From Romanomermis culicivorax (lineage: Eukaryota; Nematoda; Enoplea; Mermithida; Mermithidae): 64,000 nt of DNA. Below, one piece after another: positions 10,103 through 22,632 of the stretch; positions within the stretch are counted from its first letter, which is position 1, and each line of letters begins with the position of its first letter. A model generated the notes under the pieces. The model searched no databases and was not told the DNA's origin. It saw only the letters and a list, made by a program, of their open reading frames with translations. The position numbers and the translations under genes are program-made. The stretch is from the NCBI GenBank assembly GCA_963922205.1, contig CAWUHX010000133.1:806001-870000 (forward strand), given 5' to 3'.

Positions 10103-12555
10103 CAGTGTTTTTTTTTGTACAACACCCCTTTGTACTTGTACAAAGATTGAAGTCAAAAGTCCTTGTACATTTTAATTTTTCTTTGTACAAAAAAATTTTC
10201 ATTTCTTTAATACTTTTTAGTAATCCTGATAGTATCAGTCAGTTCCATAATCACTCTCTACATAGCATCGAAAGAGAAAAAATTTTATTACCTCAATCAG
10301 GTACAACTACTAACAAAAAATCAGACTGACTACTATTAATTCAGTCAAAATTCAAAAATCAATAAAATTTTCATCACTTTCGGATGACTCTGCTGAGTCT
10401 GATTGACTGGATGTGGCCATGCTGCTCTCAAACCCAGGCTTTTGTTTTTTGACCAGTAATCCAACATTGTAGTGGCCACGTTCAGATGCGTCAAGCCACT
10501 CCTGATATGCACTCACCAATGCAGCTTTGTCCTATGGATCCACAACAAGTTTCAGTCTCATTAACATGTCAAGCGTTTTGACCTTCAAACGAGAACACAA
10601 CTTTGTCTTAATTCTGTGAGCAACGCTGGAAAAAATATATCATATGGTTGATTGGTTGTTTAATTGAAACTTTGAATACATAGAAACGTGTATGATGTAT
10701 TAGCTTTATTGAGTTTACCTAAATCCTCTTTCCACAACAGCGTTTTGGCCATTAAAAGTGAGCAGAGTGATGCACATTTTTGAGAGATTGGGATACAACT
10801 CAACTTTAGACGCTCCCAAATGACAAACTTCCAACCATCTGTTTTCGATGTCATTTTTAGCTGCAGTAGGAAATAGATGCAGCCTCTGGAAAAAAATAAT
10901 TTCTCCGTGATTTTTTATTTGATTTAGTTTTCACATGCAAAATTACCTTAAACAATTCCCACTCTTCTGCAATAGAGTCTTTTTCGATAGCCAAGATGTC
11001 TTGGTAGATTTCAGTCAATTTTTCCAGCTCTGCTACGCTGTAGTTCATTCTATCTTGCGAAGTAAATTTGACCATTTCGGACTTTGGTATGAAAATCGTG
11101 AACATTTCAAGAATCGGGTTCTTTTTTTGCAATAGTCTATGACGCATTCCGCTTGAAATTTTTTGTACCAGATCTGAAAAAACATAAATTATTTGCATGA
11201 TAACATCAATTTAAATAATGTCGAAACATCACCAGTCAGCACCTTTAGTGGCAGTCTGAACCCGGTCAACTTCTTCTTTTGTGATGGTACTTGCTTTGAT
11301 CAGATCATTTTCCAGCAGGGCCGAGTATTCACCCTCTTTACCATCTGCAATGAGTATGAATGTAAACAGGTCTGGTTGGACTATACGAGTTCAGTCATAA
11401 ATTAATTGTTGTAGTCATAAATACAGTATCTTATTTCTTCCTCCTACTGATTAAACAGTCGATCAGTCTTTGAGCATTGGCTCCATTTTGAAATGATCCA
11501 TTGATATATCGATCTTCGAGGATCGACAAGAAATTTTTGATTATTGCCTGAAATTGGTTACTATTACTAATATTTATAAATAATGCAACTATTTTATGAG
11601 AATTATAGGTACTGGAATTTCATAAGGATGCAGCACATCCTTCTGTAGAAGCAGTCCCAGTTTGTTCAGTGGATCGAGAACATCGAGCAGGTGAAATAGT
11701 GACAGCAGGTAAGAAAAGTTGGCGACCCGCTTCTTCAATCCCTAAATTCATAATAGACATGTTGCAAATTTTTAATTCATTTTATCTGATCATAACATAT
11801 TACTTTGAGTTGAGAAAATTCGTGTTCGTCTTTGCTATTCAGAAAAGTGAGTAGAGGAACACACATTCTGACTAAAGCTTTATTGACTTGGAAACGGGAC
11901 AGCCACCTAAAGATCAAGGTTTTGATTGATTGATAACATATTTATTTATGTTTTAAAGTATTTTCAATAAGTTAGCCTACTGTATTTCGAAAATGCGACA
12001 GGGAGTTATGTAAACCATTTCCAATGCCTCACATAGTTCTTCAATCTCGTTTCTGGCTCGTTGTGTTGACACAAATGTAATGAGTTCTTTTGTTTTCTTC
12101 TCCATAGCGCAAAAATGATCGGATCAATTTTCCTAAATATAGGTGCAGAAAATGAATAATCAGGTGTTATTATAAAACATTTATTTACTAATATATTATC
12201 ACGATTACTCTAAGGCTAATACTGATACTGCTCTAAGGCTAATACTGAACCTGTAATTTCTGCTGCTCTTCCTCGTTGAAATAGTTGCTGACTCATTGAT
12301 TTCATCGTCAGCCGAGCTACTGCTGCTTAAATTACTTTGTTGAGAGGGTGGTGGTGGTACTGCTTTGTCAAAGAAATTATTGATCCATATTTGTGCCATT
12401 ACATAATACAGCTACGTGCCTGCATGAAAAAAATAGCTCGAGACTGACATACATCGTTCCTCTTGGAGAAAAAAATCTTTGCACGTGTACAAAGATTGTC
12501 AAAATTTTTCTTTGTACAAGGGAAAAAATCTTTGTAGAGTACAAAAAAAACACTG
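10103..12555 (-). mobile_element. hAT transposon, type A (cagtgttttttt...gtac ends)
   Basis: The 2453-bp element runs from CAGTGTTTTTTTTTGTAC to GTACAAAAAAAACACTG, with a perfect 8-bp TSD CTTCGACT (10095-10102 and 12556-12563). The subterminal regions carry several copies of the family motif tttgtacN-gtacaaag. A spliced transposase remnant is on the minus strand. Confidence 0.88.
10380..12399 (-). pseudogene. hAT transposase of the type A element
   Basis: It starts at 12399 with MAQIWINNFFDKA followed by a Pro/Ser-rich linker. A middle segment lies at 10857-11198. The C-terminal dimerisation region at about 10720-10850 reads LYPNLSKMCITLL then VVERGFR, the hallmark of hAT proteins related to vertebrate ZNF862-like genes. 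A gtaaac donor follows, and the reading resumes at about 10630 with HRIKTKLCSRL, a region typical of the hAT end. An in-frame TAG near 10534 breaks it. Confidence 0.78.
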
Positions 12556-12563
12556 CTTCGACT

Positions 12564-12680
12564 AGCCCATTATTTTTTGTGCTGAAATCTTCAAAAATTA
12601 GCCCATCCACCTTTGTTGTCACAAATACATTCAACTCAACAATCTATAATTATCCAGTTGATCACATTAAAGTACAGGTA
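12564..12680 (+). other. Possible exon fragment split by the type A hAT
   Basis: When the hAT and one TSD copy are removed, a frame runs from after TGA (about 10063) through SPLFFVLKSSKISPSTFVV to KVQ, followed by a gtaata donor at about 12678. No family is recognised. It could be a broken exon or chance. Confidence 0.2.
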
Positions 12681-12711
12681 ATAACAGATTAATGAAGAAA
12701 ATAAATTTTTT

Positions 12712-12856
12712 ACCAGAAGAAAGTTCTTATACCTTCAGATCAAGGACATTGCTTGAAGAAAGTTCTTATACCTTCAGATCAACGGCAATAAGTTCTGTAG
12801 CTAAAACATCAAGCAATGCTGTTGATCTGAAGGTATAAGAACTTTCTTTTTTTCTA
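12712..12856. repeat. Hairpin repeat with duplicated left arm
   Basis: The arm gaagaaagttcttatacctt is present at 12714 and again at 12752. Its inverted copy with cagatcaac/gttgatctg is at 12819-12850. Arms of about 33 bp enclose a loop of about 40 bp. Confidence 0.7.
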
Positions 12857-13330
12857 AAATTCTTTTCTTTCTCTTCTTTTTTTTCTAAAAACTGTAATCA
12901 ACCAATTATGTAGGAAACAAACCAAACAATTAGCCCATCATGGAAGAATCCATCAATCAACAAACAGTCAAGTTATTAACCAACCAAAATATCAGAGAAC
13001 CAACTAACCAACTAGAAAATCGGTGAACCAACCAACTAGAAAATTAGCCAGAAAATCCTAAATGCATATCTTCTGTACCTTATCCCCAAAATTTTCTTCC
13101 CTAAACAGGGAAGGAGCCGTTTGTACATGTACAAATGACTACCTCAAATTCGTTTGCCAAAAAAAATTTTCATTTGCCTCCGGCAAAAAAAACACTGTTA
13201 TCTTATGATTCAGAGTTTTTGATTGAATATAGTCACGAATATGAATCTCAATTTTAATATTGTATTATTAATATTGTACAATTTTAGGTACCCAGCCGGT
13301 ACCTTGGTACCGGTACTGGTACCAATACTG

Positions 13331-14190
13331 GACGCATCACTAGTTATAACATAGCCTTATGTTATAACAATGGCCTATAACAATGACCTATGTCATAATA
13401 TGAAAAAAAGGGTTTTTTCAGAAAAAATTTTATATCGAAGCCACATATTATAACATAGCCCTATGTCATAACATATTAAAATTATTTTTTCAAAGAACGT
13501 GTCTATGTTATAACACTGTATATGTTATAATGTAGAATATGCTATATAACATAAAATATGTTATAACAGGATATGTTATAACATGTGATATGTAATAGAA
13601 TGAGATATGTTATAACATGGGACGTGTTATAGTGTGGGATATGCTATAACCTGGTATATAAGTTATAACATGAAATATGTTATAATATGAAGTGTGTCAT
13701 AACATAGAATATGTTAATAACAAGAGATATATTATAACCTGGTGTATGTTTTAATATGGGATATATTATAACATGAGATATATTATAACACGGGATATGT
13801 TATAACATGGGACACGTTATGCATATGTATCTCTTTAAAAATGTTAGCATTGTGAGCCCCAGTATCTAGTATTCTTGTAAACACGTATATCTTATAACAT
13901 GCTGTCAGGCCGTGTGCAGGATTTCTTCATGGGGGGCGGACTACATTTTTTTACTGAATAGCCCCAGAAAATGTTTATATTACGGGATACACTGTGTGCA
14001 TGCTGCCTCAATGGTGGGGCGGCCGCCCCCCCCCCTTGTGCACGGTTCTGCATGCTATATGTTGTGAACCACAAACACAGAAACGGGCACTTGAATTCTA
14101 ATATTATAGAATATATAGATATTGAGGCTCGCGATGCTCACATTTTTAGAGAGATACATATCATAACTTGTCCCATGTTAGAACATGAAA
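13331..14190. repeat. AT-rich array of ttataacatg-type units within an inverted repeat
   Basis: Dozens of units such as gatatgttataacatggga fill 13331-13830. Inverted flanks tatctctttaaaaatgttag and the complement near 14135-14165 enclose a GC-rich piece with ggggcggccgcccccc (13890-14055). It is probably a transposon; no ends with TSD were fixed. Confidence 0.55.
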
Positions 14191-14631
14191 AGCACTGAAA
14201 ATTAAAACAGAGGGTTTAATTTTTCAGTGAATTCAACAAATTTTCAGTCGGGCAGACTACAATTCAAAAACAACGAAAGCAATCAACAATTTCGATTCCT
14301 CAACCAGCTAGAATTTCCACTTGAACTCAAAATGTTTTAATCGCACAAATGTCAAAATATTTTTAAAGATTGCTCAAAGATTTTGGGAAAATAACCGAGA
14401 AAAATCTTGCTTTTGGTCAAATTTTCCAAAGAACGACAAATATGTTAATACTTTAAAGCTATGAGCATTAGCTAGAATGACATTGTCCAACCGCGCACTG
14501 GAATAATATAGAAAAATTATTTACATAATTAAAATCCAGCATGAAGCGCCGGAAAATTTCAACTATTTTCCATTTTATAACGCGTAAAAATGCGTCTCTG
14601 GACTGAAAATCCTATAGCCCAAAGGGCAGTC

Positions 14632-15623
14632 CGGGTGTAGCCAATTGCGCTTTTTTCATATGCGCTTTTGCCAATTGCACCGATCCAAATGCGCCACATG
14701 TCATATGCGCTATTAGCAAATGCGCTGTGTGTTAAATGCACCATTTGCAAATGCGCATTGTTCATTTGTGCCATAATTCTAATTGGACACTAAAAAGATA
14801 GTATCAAATGAGAAATGTAATCATTATTGAAGACCACCCGAACTAGGCAGAAACAGCATTGTAAATTATCGTACAATCATACAGGACCACACAGCTAGTC
14901 ACATAGCCACAGAGTTGTAAATTATCAGAAAGAAATTATGTCTAGAGAACTTCAGAATTTTTACACTCAAGCTACAGTATGATCAGGGTGAAATTAGTGC
15001 TATTGATTTTATGACCAGCATAGCTCCTAATTTGGCTGATCCTTTGGTGTATTAAATACATTTATGTCTAGCTTATTTTGACTTTCAAACTCAAGTGGTA
15101 AGATGTGAAGCAAATGTTTACTTTTGCTGCTTCTGAACAAATTGGAATCATGAAGGTGCTAGTCACAGGATTATCTGATCATAGAATCATGATCAGATCA
15201 TAGAATCATGATCAGATCATAGAATCATGATCAGATCATAGAATCATGATCAGATCATAGAATCATGATCAGATCATAGAATCATTTACAGCATATAAAC
15301 TCTGATATAGATTAACTACATAAATCTGAGACAAATAAACATGCTGCAAAAATTTTGGATTGGAAAAATTCTGTACAAAAAATGCTTCCTAAACAATTTC
15401 TGGAGACAATAGTCATCTTTGTCACTTTTTTTATCACCACTTTATTCATTGCCCTTTCGAAAACACCTAGGCGCATTTGCAAAAAGCGCAATTGCAGTTG
15501 GCACATTACACATGGCGCAAATGCATAGGGCGCATATAAAAATGGCGCACTTGAAAATCGGCGCAATTGGCTAGGGCGCAAATGGGAAAGCGCAATTGAC
15601 ATTGGCGCATATGGCTACAAACC
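14632..15623. mobile_element. MITE, type M, with GCGC/CATATG-motif arms
   Basis: The 992-bp element has inverted ends reading ggtgtagcca/tggctacaaacc and TSD GGGCAGTC (14624-14631 and 15624-15631). A paralogous empty site (agaagggcagtcagacagg on the minus strand) is at about 7222-7240. Each arm holds many spaced repeats such as aattgcgc, atatgcgc and aaatgcgc. Confidence 0.82.
15176..15285. repeat. Tandem repeat, 19-bp unit, about six copies
   Basis: The unit gatcagatcatagaatcat repeats without visible change. It lies inside the type M MITE. Its uniformity suggests recent expansion. Confidence 0.85.
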
Positions 15624-15904
15624 GGGCAGTCAGCTTGACCATTAAAAAATTTTTCCCCAAAGTGATGTCTAATTTTTAATATTGGTTGCACATCAGTAAA
15701 AAGAAGTCACATTAAGTAATAATGCACTGGGTCAACTACTACATAATAATATTCAATAGGTGCAATTAATTTTCGTTTTATATAACGTTAACCGTGATTG
15801 TCATAGTTTTTTCTATTTTTGAGTTTTAAATTTTTCCTCGTTATGAGTGAAAAGTGAAAAAGCTTTTCGGCGGATAGATGCTAAAAAATTGAACTGCTTT
15901 TGCT

Positions 15905-16153
15905 ATGTCTCTCTTGAATTTCCGAAGATGCAGCCACATATTGGACTTGAATCCAGATCATGTATTTGTTCGGTCTGGATTTTACTCTGGAATCCTTGAA
16001 TCCGACAGCTCCGTTAAAACTGACTTCTACAAACTTGGCGACTTTTCAGGAAAAGTTACTTTTAAACCACATTTTGAACTTCAATTGTCCAATGTCGTTT
16101 GCATTTCAAAGTTAACAGAACTTTATACATATAATCTTTTTTATGCTTCTTAA
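15905..16153 (+). CDS. Unrecognised 82-codon open frame
   Basis: This ATG-to-stop frame of mixed composition (SSVKTDFYKLGDFSGKVTF) lies between two transposons. Codon use is less AT-biased than the neighbours. There is no known domain, signal peptide or membrane helix. It may be a decayed exon or chance; confidence is low. Confidence 0.15.
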   Translation: MSLLNFRRCSHILDLNPDHVFVRSGFYSGILESDSSVKTDFYKLGDFSGKVTFKPHFELQLSNVVCISKLTELYTYNLFYAS

Positions 16154-16268
16154 TCGAAGATGGACTGCATTAATCACTGTTAAAGTCGTTTACAAAATGC
16201 TTTTACAATAGGATTCTCACTCTGTTTAAGATTGGTTTAGTATGCCAAATCTGATGTAATGCATATAG

Positions 16269-16732
16269 CAGGGATTTTTAGCATGGTGCTAATGACTGAA
16301 AGAGAGAATTTTCCGAAAAAAGTTCGAGAGGAAAGTTAAGAATATCACAAAATTGTGGTGAAAAATCAAAAATCGCCGTTTTCACAAATAGTTCCAGATA
16401 CAATGAAAAGATGTAAACGTTTATCGAAACGGAATGCGAATTTAGCGATTCCTAAATGTATTACCGTCTAACTACTAAATATTTACTTCTCGGTCAACTA
16501 ATTAAGTGCATAGTGTAAGAATAAACTGATTTAATTAGAATCAGACGAGAGTCTTATTCCTCTTAAAAGTACCGATAATATCAAGCACAATTTCGTGAGT
16601 CAATACAGCAAAAGCATATTATCAAAATTCACAAACTCGGACATTAGTTCGACACCAACAAGTATTATTTGTCAGCAGTGTTAAGTGTGCTAATGAAATA
16701 GTTTTTAATGCTAATGGGACTCGTGCCAAAAA
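16269..16732. repeat. Type O repeat, longer copy without clear TSD
   Basis: It starts CAGGGATTTTTAGCATGGTG and ends near gggactcgtgccaaaaaaacc. The part at 16280-16400 matches the sequence that flanks the hAT at 21624 on both sides, so it represents the empty site of that insertion. Confidence 0.6.
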
Positions 16733-18112
16733 AACCTACAGTGAATAATATGTGATGTAGTAGATAGTATATGAACAGTATATACGCTTATATAATTTGA
16801 ACCCTTTGTTTTGTTGCTGAAACTTTTTGTAATAATGTAGCACCTATAGGAACTGGTATTACTGCAGCTGGTGCACACTACCCTATAGCGTTATAATGAT
16901 AAGTGTATATACAGTATATCTGTCAAATTATCAATTTTTGTAGCAAAAAGACCAACTTGCTCATCAAGTTGCAAATCGGGCTGTTTCTTGGAATCTTTTC
17001 AACAATTTGGTTAAAATATTGACAACTGAAACGAGCGGTCAGGTCACATGCCCCGTGGGAGGTCAAGGCATAGGTGCCGCACATATTCTTGCAAATTGCG
17101 CTGTTTCTTGGAATCTTTTCAACAATTTGATTAAAATATTGACTACTGAAACGAGCGTCAAGTGCGACACATTGTGAGGGGTCAGGCCACATGCCCCGCG
17201 GGAGGTCAAGGCATAGGTGCTGCACATATTCTTGCAAATTGCACTGTTTCTTGGAATCTTTTCAACAATTTGATTAAAATATTGACTACTGAAATGAGCG
17301 TCAACTGCGACACATTGTGAGGGGTCAGGCCACATGTCCCGCGGGAGGTCAAGGCACTTCATTTTTACTTATTTTTAGTTTTTTTTCTTTTTTTATCTGT
17401 TTTTTCTCCAGTTTTTTTATCGAATATTTAGTTATTTTTTGTTTATTTTGTTTTTGTGGTTTATTTTACGTCAAAAAATGTTTTTTTCGTAATTTTCAAT
17501 CTGTTTTTCGCTTTTTCTGTAGTTTATTTCTACGTTTTTTAGTTTTCTGAAATTTTTTTCTGGAAAAATTGTGGATTGTTATGAATTTTATGGTTTATGT
17601 GCTGCACTTGCTTTTTGTTTGTATTTTTTCCGTTTTTATTTTCTTGAATTTAAAAAAAAAATTTTTGAAAGTTTTTTAATTTTTTTTAATTTTTTATTTT
17701 TTTTTTAATTTCATTTATTTTTCTAGTGATCGAATAAATTTCAATTTTCGAATTTAACTTTGGATCAACGTCGAATTTTACGTTCAAAAATTGTGGAAAA
17801 ATGTTCAATGGCGAACAATTTTTTGTTAGAATTGGAATTTTCGAAAATATTAAGATTTTTAATCGCGATTTTTAATCGAACGACGACCTAGGTGAATGGC
17901 TATCGTTTTTAACCATCAAACTATTGACCCGATATGCCGGTTACCACAACAATTTTGTTTTCAATTTTAAAACTAAAAATCGTTGTGATATTTTCTGTTG
18001 TAATATGTTTTGTTGTAATATTTTTTGTTTTCTTCATTGAAATAAATAATCAAAGTCGTCTTTAGCTATTAGGTCATAAATTTTTCTGGATTTTTCTTAA
18101 TTTTTCTGTATT

Positions 18113-20211
18113 ATGGCCGTTGTGCAAGCGTTGAATGGAATTGACCCGAACATAATAGAAATAGTTGACCTATGTCAGGATGAAACATTGGCTAACAGGT
18201 TTGCCGTGAGAAATGGCCTCCTTCCCGATTTACCTGGTGTTGGACAGTTTGCCAATCGTCCACCGTGCACTTTGACTCAAAATTGTAGGGGCGTTATGTA
18301 CCAAACGACGATTCGAAGTACAGTATTTACAAGAATTTGAAATTTGAGTACTTATGCATGCAATAGTTTTTTTGGAGGGGTACGATTACAGGCATGTCTA
18401 TTTGTTTTTTTTTGAATATTTTTTCTTTTTTTCCTATTTTTTCTGAATAGTTTTGTCAGTCAATTGACCATGATAGGAAATATCAATGTTTGGAATTTTT
18501 GGTTTGATGTGCCCTGTCCCATGATGTAAATGTGTATTTTGATACATTCATCCATTCCATTAAATACACAGATCGCAGTCATTATGTTCGCTGCAATAGT
18601 TGCAAAAGATATAAGTCGCTTAAAAATGGTGGCGGCTTTATTGGCAGTCAAGGAAATGCCACATGGTTTTCACGATTCGATATACTTGGACGTCCAAATG
18701 TCAAATTGTCGAGCTCAAAGATTTTACTCATTACGTGGTGTTGGGCAATGGAAATGGGCATCAAACAGACACGCAAAGTTTTGGGTTTGTATTTCGGAAA
18801 ATGTTATTATGCATTTTCATGACTTTTCAGCACAAAAAGATTCAAGCAAGAAGTAGTTCAAAAAAAGACCCCTAAGAGAGTCATTCTCAGTACATTTATT
18901 CTCATGAACTACATAAGAATGGTCCTCAAAAGAGATAATCCTTCCCTCCAACGTGTCTCACCTTCAATTCCTTTTTTATTTTTGTTTTCTTTCTTCCTCT
19001 TTTATGTTTGTTTTCCCTTTTCCTTTTTATTTTTTTCTTCTCTTCCCTTTTCTCTCTGTTTTTTACTTTCATATTTTCTCAACTTTTCCATCCTTCTGCT
19101 TTATTTCATGCAGGACGATTTTTTTACCCTGAATGAAAATTCACTGCCATGAATGTCGCTTTAACTTGATGAAAATATAACCCATTGAGTGGAAGAAAGA
19201 TGAAAAGAAAAAAAACCAAAAAAAGAATGAATTAATGAAAAAGTGGGAAACATAGCATAGAGAAAAAGAAATAATGATGAAGAAGGGAACAAAAAGAAAG
19301 AAAGAGAGACAACAAAGGGAAAACAAAGAGAAATAACAAAGGAAAATAGCAAAGAAATGCTTCACAACACTATTTATGACACATCTCCTACAATCTCTGC
19401 AAATATTACAAAACTTTTGAGGCACCATTATTGGCCAAGGAGATCATACAATCATCGATTGGTTTCACTATATTCATGAAATGTTGGCCAACAAATTGAA
19501 CAATGCGCCATTAATGGGTGGCCCCAACGAGATTGTTGAAATTGACGGAAGTTACTTCAGAGGACGGAGAAAGCCAGCCCGTAATGGTGCGGGTCGCATG
19601 CTTCTAGGAAATCTAGTGGGACCAGCCAGGCGTAACTATAGAGCTGCAGTCGATGGTCCTTGGATATTTGGCTTAGTTCAAAAGCGGCAAGACAATAAAT
19701 TGGACCGTCGTTTCTTCCAAGTTATGCGTCGTGACGCAAATACGTTAATTCCGATTATTCAAAGAAATGTTGCACCTGGTAAAATAAATTGTTCCATTCT
19801 TTAAAATCTGATGTAGGAGTATGATAGAGGTTAGGTATAAAAAATCAGTATGCCTAAATGATCTCACCAATTAAGGTACAAACTAACCACTCTTAATATG
19901 GTTGAGCTAATGGGACACAATTTCATTTAGGAACAACGATCAGGAGTGACGATTGGGCCACTTATAATGGACTGGGCGCATTGAACTATATACACGAAAC
20001 GGTCAACCATTCCTTATTTTTTGTTGACTCGCGTTAATACTCAACGAATTGAAACTAGCTGGGGCGCCACCAAAACGATAATAATGCGGAGCGTGGAACA
20101 AGTTGCGACCTTTTGCCTGGTCACATGGCTGAATTTTGGTGGCGGGGCTTGAACACAGATAATGCATTCAATGTGATCCTAAATGAAATGCGACAAAATT
20201 ATCCAATCTAG
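18113..20211 (+). pseudogene. Merlin transposase (DDE, ISXO2-like), interrupted by introns and frameshifts
   Basis: Segment 18113-18340 is the N-terminal region (LCQDETLANRFAVRNGLL). Segment 18532-18822 has a zinc-ribbon cysteine pair (RCNSCKRYKSL) and a helix region. From about 19440 to 19804 the DDE core begins (EIVEIDGSYFRG supplies the first Asp) and continues through WIFGLVQ and FFQVMRRDANTL. After a likely intron it resumes at 19929 with IRSDDWATYNGL, the second Asp. NTQRIETSW then supplies the third-position region and EFWWRGLNTDNAF the end. Frameshifts near 20036 and 20140 mean no intact protein can be made. Confidence 0.85.
18950..19350. repeat. Polypyrimidine then polypurine tracts in the Merlin interior
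   Basis: 18955-19110 is almost all C and T. 19190-19350 is almost all A and G, forming a long imperfect inverted repeat between the two transposase segments. It could form triplex or hairpin DNA. Confidence 0.5.
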
Positions 20212-22024
20212 TCTGAAATATCATGTTGTGTGACATCAAAAATAAATTTTATGATTGCCGTGTGCTTTCACAAAAATTACATAATTGTGTGACATCTTGA
20301 ACTACAATTTTTCAATAAAAAAACAAAAAACTTGACAACAAAAACCATTTAAATGGACAAAAAAGACGAAAGCAAAAAAATAATCAAAAAATGAAAAAAC
20401 TATGCAATTTTCAATCAAAATCAAAACTAGAAAAAATAAATCAATATACTGAAAAAAACAAAAAAAATGTTAAAAAATGAATAAAAACAGACAGCAAGCA
20501 AAAGACAAAAATTCGAAAGACAATATTTAAAACTAAAAAAATAAATACAAGAAAGTAAAAAAAAGTAATCAAAAAACAACAACTCGACAAAAATTCATAA
20601 ACTGAAAAAAGATAAATTAAAATGAATAAACAAAAAATAACTAAATATTCGATAAAAAACTGGAGAAAAAACAGATAAAAAAAAGGAAAAAAACTAAAAA
20701 TAAGTAAAAATGAAGCGCCTAGACCTCCCGCGGGGCATGTGGCCCTGCCCCTCACAATGTGTCGCACTTGACGCTCATTTCAGTAGTCAATATTTTAATC
20801 AAATTGTTGAAAAGATTCCAAGAAACAGTGCAATTTGCAAGAATATGTGCGGCACCTACGCCTTGACCTCCCGTGGGGCATGTGGCCTGACCCCTCACAA
20901 TGTGTCGCTATTAACGCTCATTTTAGTAGTCAATATTTAAATCAAATTGTTGAAAAATTCCAAGAAACAGCGCAATTTGCAAGAATATGTGCGGCACCTA
21001 TGCCTTGACCTCCCGCGGGGCATGTGACCTGACCGCTCATTTCAGTTGTCAATATTTTAACCAAATTGTTGAAAAGATTCCAAGAAACAGCCTGATTTGC
21101 AACTTGATGAGCAAGTTGGTCTCTTTGCTACAAAAATTGATAATCTGACAGATGTACTGTATATACACTTATCATTATAACGCTATAGGGTAGTGTGCAC
21201 CAGCTGCAGTAATACCTAGGAACTTCCCAGTAACCTTTACTTCTTTTTTGAACAGTGAAAATATCCGAATATATCCGGATATCTGGAAATTTTTTCATAT
21301 CCGAATATACGTTTTTCTAAATATCCGTTCGGATATCCGACGCACATCTCTACTAGCGAGATAAGTAGTTTCGAAATAGAATCATCAGATAGTTGTGCTG
21401 AGTGACCAAGCCATCTCGATTTGCTTGAAAGTGTAACGTTCGTCTGTCTGAATAAAATGTGCTAATAGTCTGTTCTAACCAGGTTTTTTAGCATGGTGCT
21501 AATGAAACGGGAGTCGTGCTAATAGAAATTTTTTGACGTTTGCACGTGTGCTAATGACTGAAAAGGAGAAATTTTTAAAAAAAAGTTCTAGAAGAAAGTT
21601 AGATAAAAGATATCACCAAATTGTAGGGATGGGCCGGATCGATTTTTTTGGTGACAGCGGATCCGGATCCGGATCTTGGAAAATTTGGTTCAGCGGATCC
21701 GGATCGGATCCGGATCCAAAAAAATTTGGTTCAGCGGATCCGGATCCGGATGTTGAGGAACAGATCCGAGAGGATCCGGATCGGATCCGGATCTTTCAAT
21801 AAGTATATGTACTATCTCTACTATGTCTAAAATTGAGTAAAATGAATTTATATTCATTGGTGTCCATAGATTAGTAGATTATTAATGATTGAGGTGTTCG
21901 TTTATTGAAATAGTTCACATGTACTAATTGATAATTTTCATTCATTAAATTGTATTCATGTTTAGATTAATATTGGTTTCATCAGAAAAGAAATGAATAG
22001 AAATGGAAACTTTTTTCAGAAATT

Positions 22025-22545
22025 ATGGATTTAAGTTTTTCTTTCACTAGCAGAGTTTGGGACTACTTCACAGTGTCCCTAGATGATGAAGAAAAGGCAA
22101 AGTGCAATAAATGCAGAATCCTGTTATCCAGAAAAGGTTGTGCTACTGGATGTCAGAGAAAACATTTGGAGAGGAAACATATGGCAATATATAAGCAGTT
22201 TGTGGCTGAATAAAAAGAAGATAATGAAAATAGAAGTAATTGTGAAACAAATTGCTACTAGTAAAGTAAAGTTTGTTAAAGAATTAATTTTTGTGTTTTC
22301 TTTAGAGATAACCAAAAAATGAACCTAGCTGCTCAAAAACCAAATTAAAGCATGAACTTAAATCTCAAACGTCTCTGGACAATTGCTTCATGCAGAAAGT
22401 AAACTTAAATTAGCACCAGCGAAAAGTGTCCCCTATGAACAGCCATTGAGTGGTGCTGGTCAAATTTATGATCCTACCAAAAATCTTTTGAAGAGTGGTA
22501 CTGTTAAAAAATTACTGTTTCTCAAGTATAGTTTTGCTACCATTG
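22025..22545 (+). pseudogene. hAT transposase remnant: BED zinc finger plus C-terminal end
   Basis: Segment 22025-22213 is a BED-type DNA-binding finger: SRVWDYFTV, then C-x2-C (KCNKC), then H-x4-H in KHLERKH. After a stop, segment 22400-22545 carries the far C-terminus (QIYDPTKNLL, VKKLLFLKYSF), typical of hAT ends. The whole catalytic middle is missing, so this is an internally deleted copy. A type A end fragment is inserted at 22546. Confidence 0.8.
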
Positions 22546-22632
22546 CAGTGTTTTTTTGTACAAGTCTCTTTGTACCTGTAAAACGATCAGCCAAAAAGTC
22601 TTTGTACGAAGAAATTTTTTTTGTTCACTGAA
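22546..22632. mobile_element. Type A hAT end fragment nested in the 21.6 kb hAT
   Basis: It begins CAGTGTTTTTTTGTACAAG and contains ctttgtacctgt, as in the element at 10103. It ends in cactg without a clean inverted end. No convincing TSD was found. Confidence 0.5.

Larger units (their letters stand above)
16855..21216 (+). mobile_element. Complete Merlin-type DNA transposon (IS1595/IS1016 relative), decayed
   Basis: The 4362-bp element has inverted ends starting GGTATTACTGCAGCTGGTG and a perfect 8-bp TSD TAGGAACT (16847-16854 and 21217-21224). Merlin elements have ends starting GG and TSDs of 8-9 bp, which fits. The inverted arms are about 590 bp (to about 17447, and from about 20630). Each holds about three tandem units of 120-130 bp that include a ttcttggaatcttttcaaca stretch. 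The interior holds the transposase remnant at 18113-20211. Confidence 0.88.

Noticed and set aside
18904..19428. Long Phe/Leu/Ser-rich open frames on both strands
   Set aside because: They come from polypyrimidine and polypurine low-complexity DNA inside the Merlin element.
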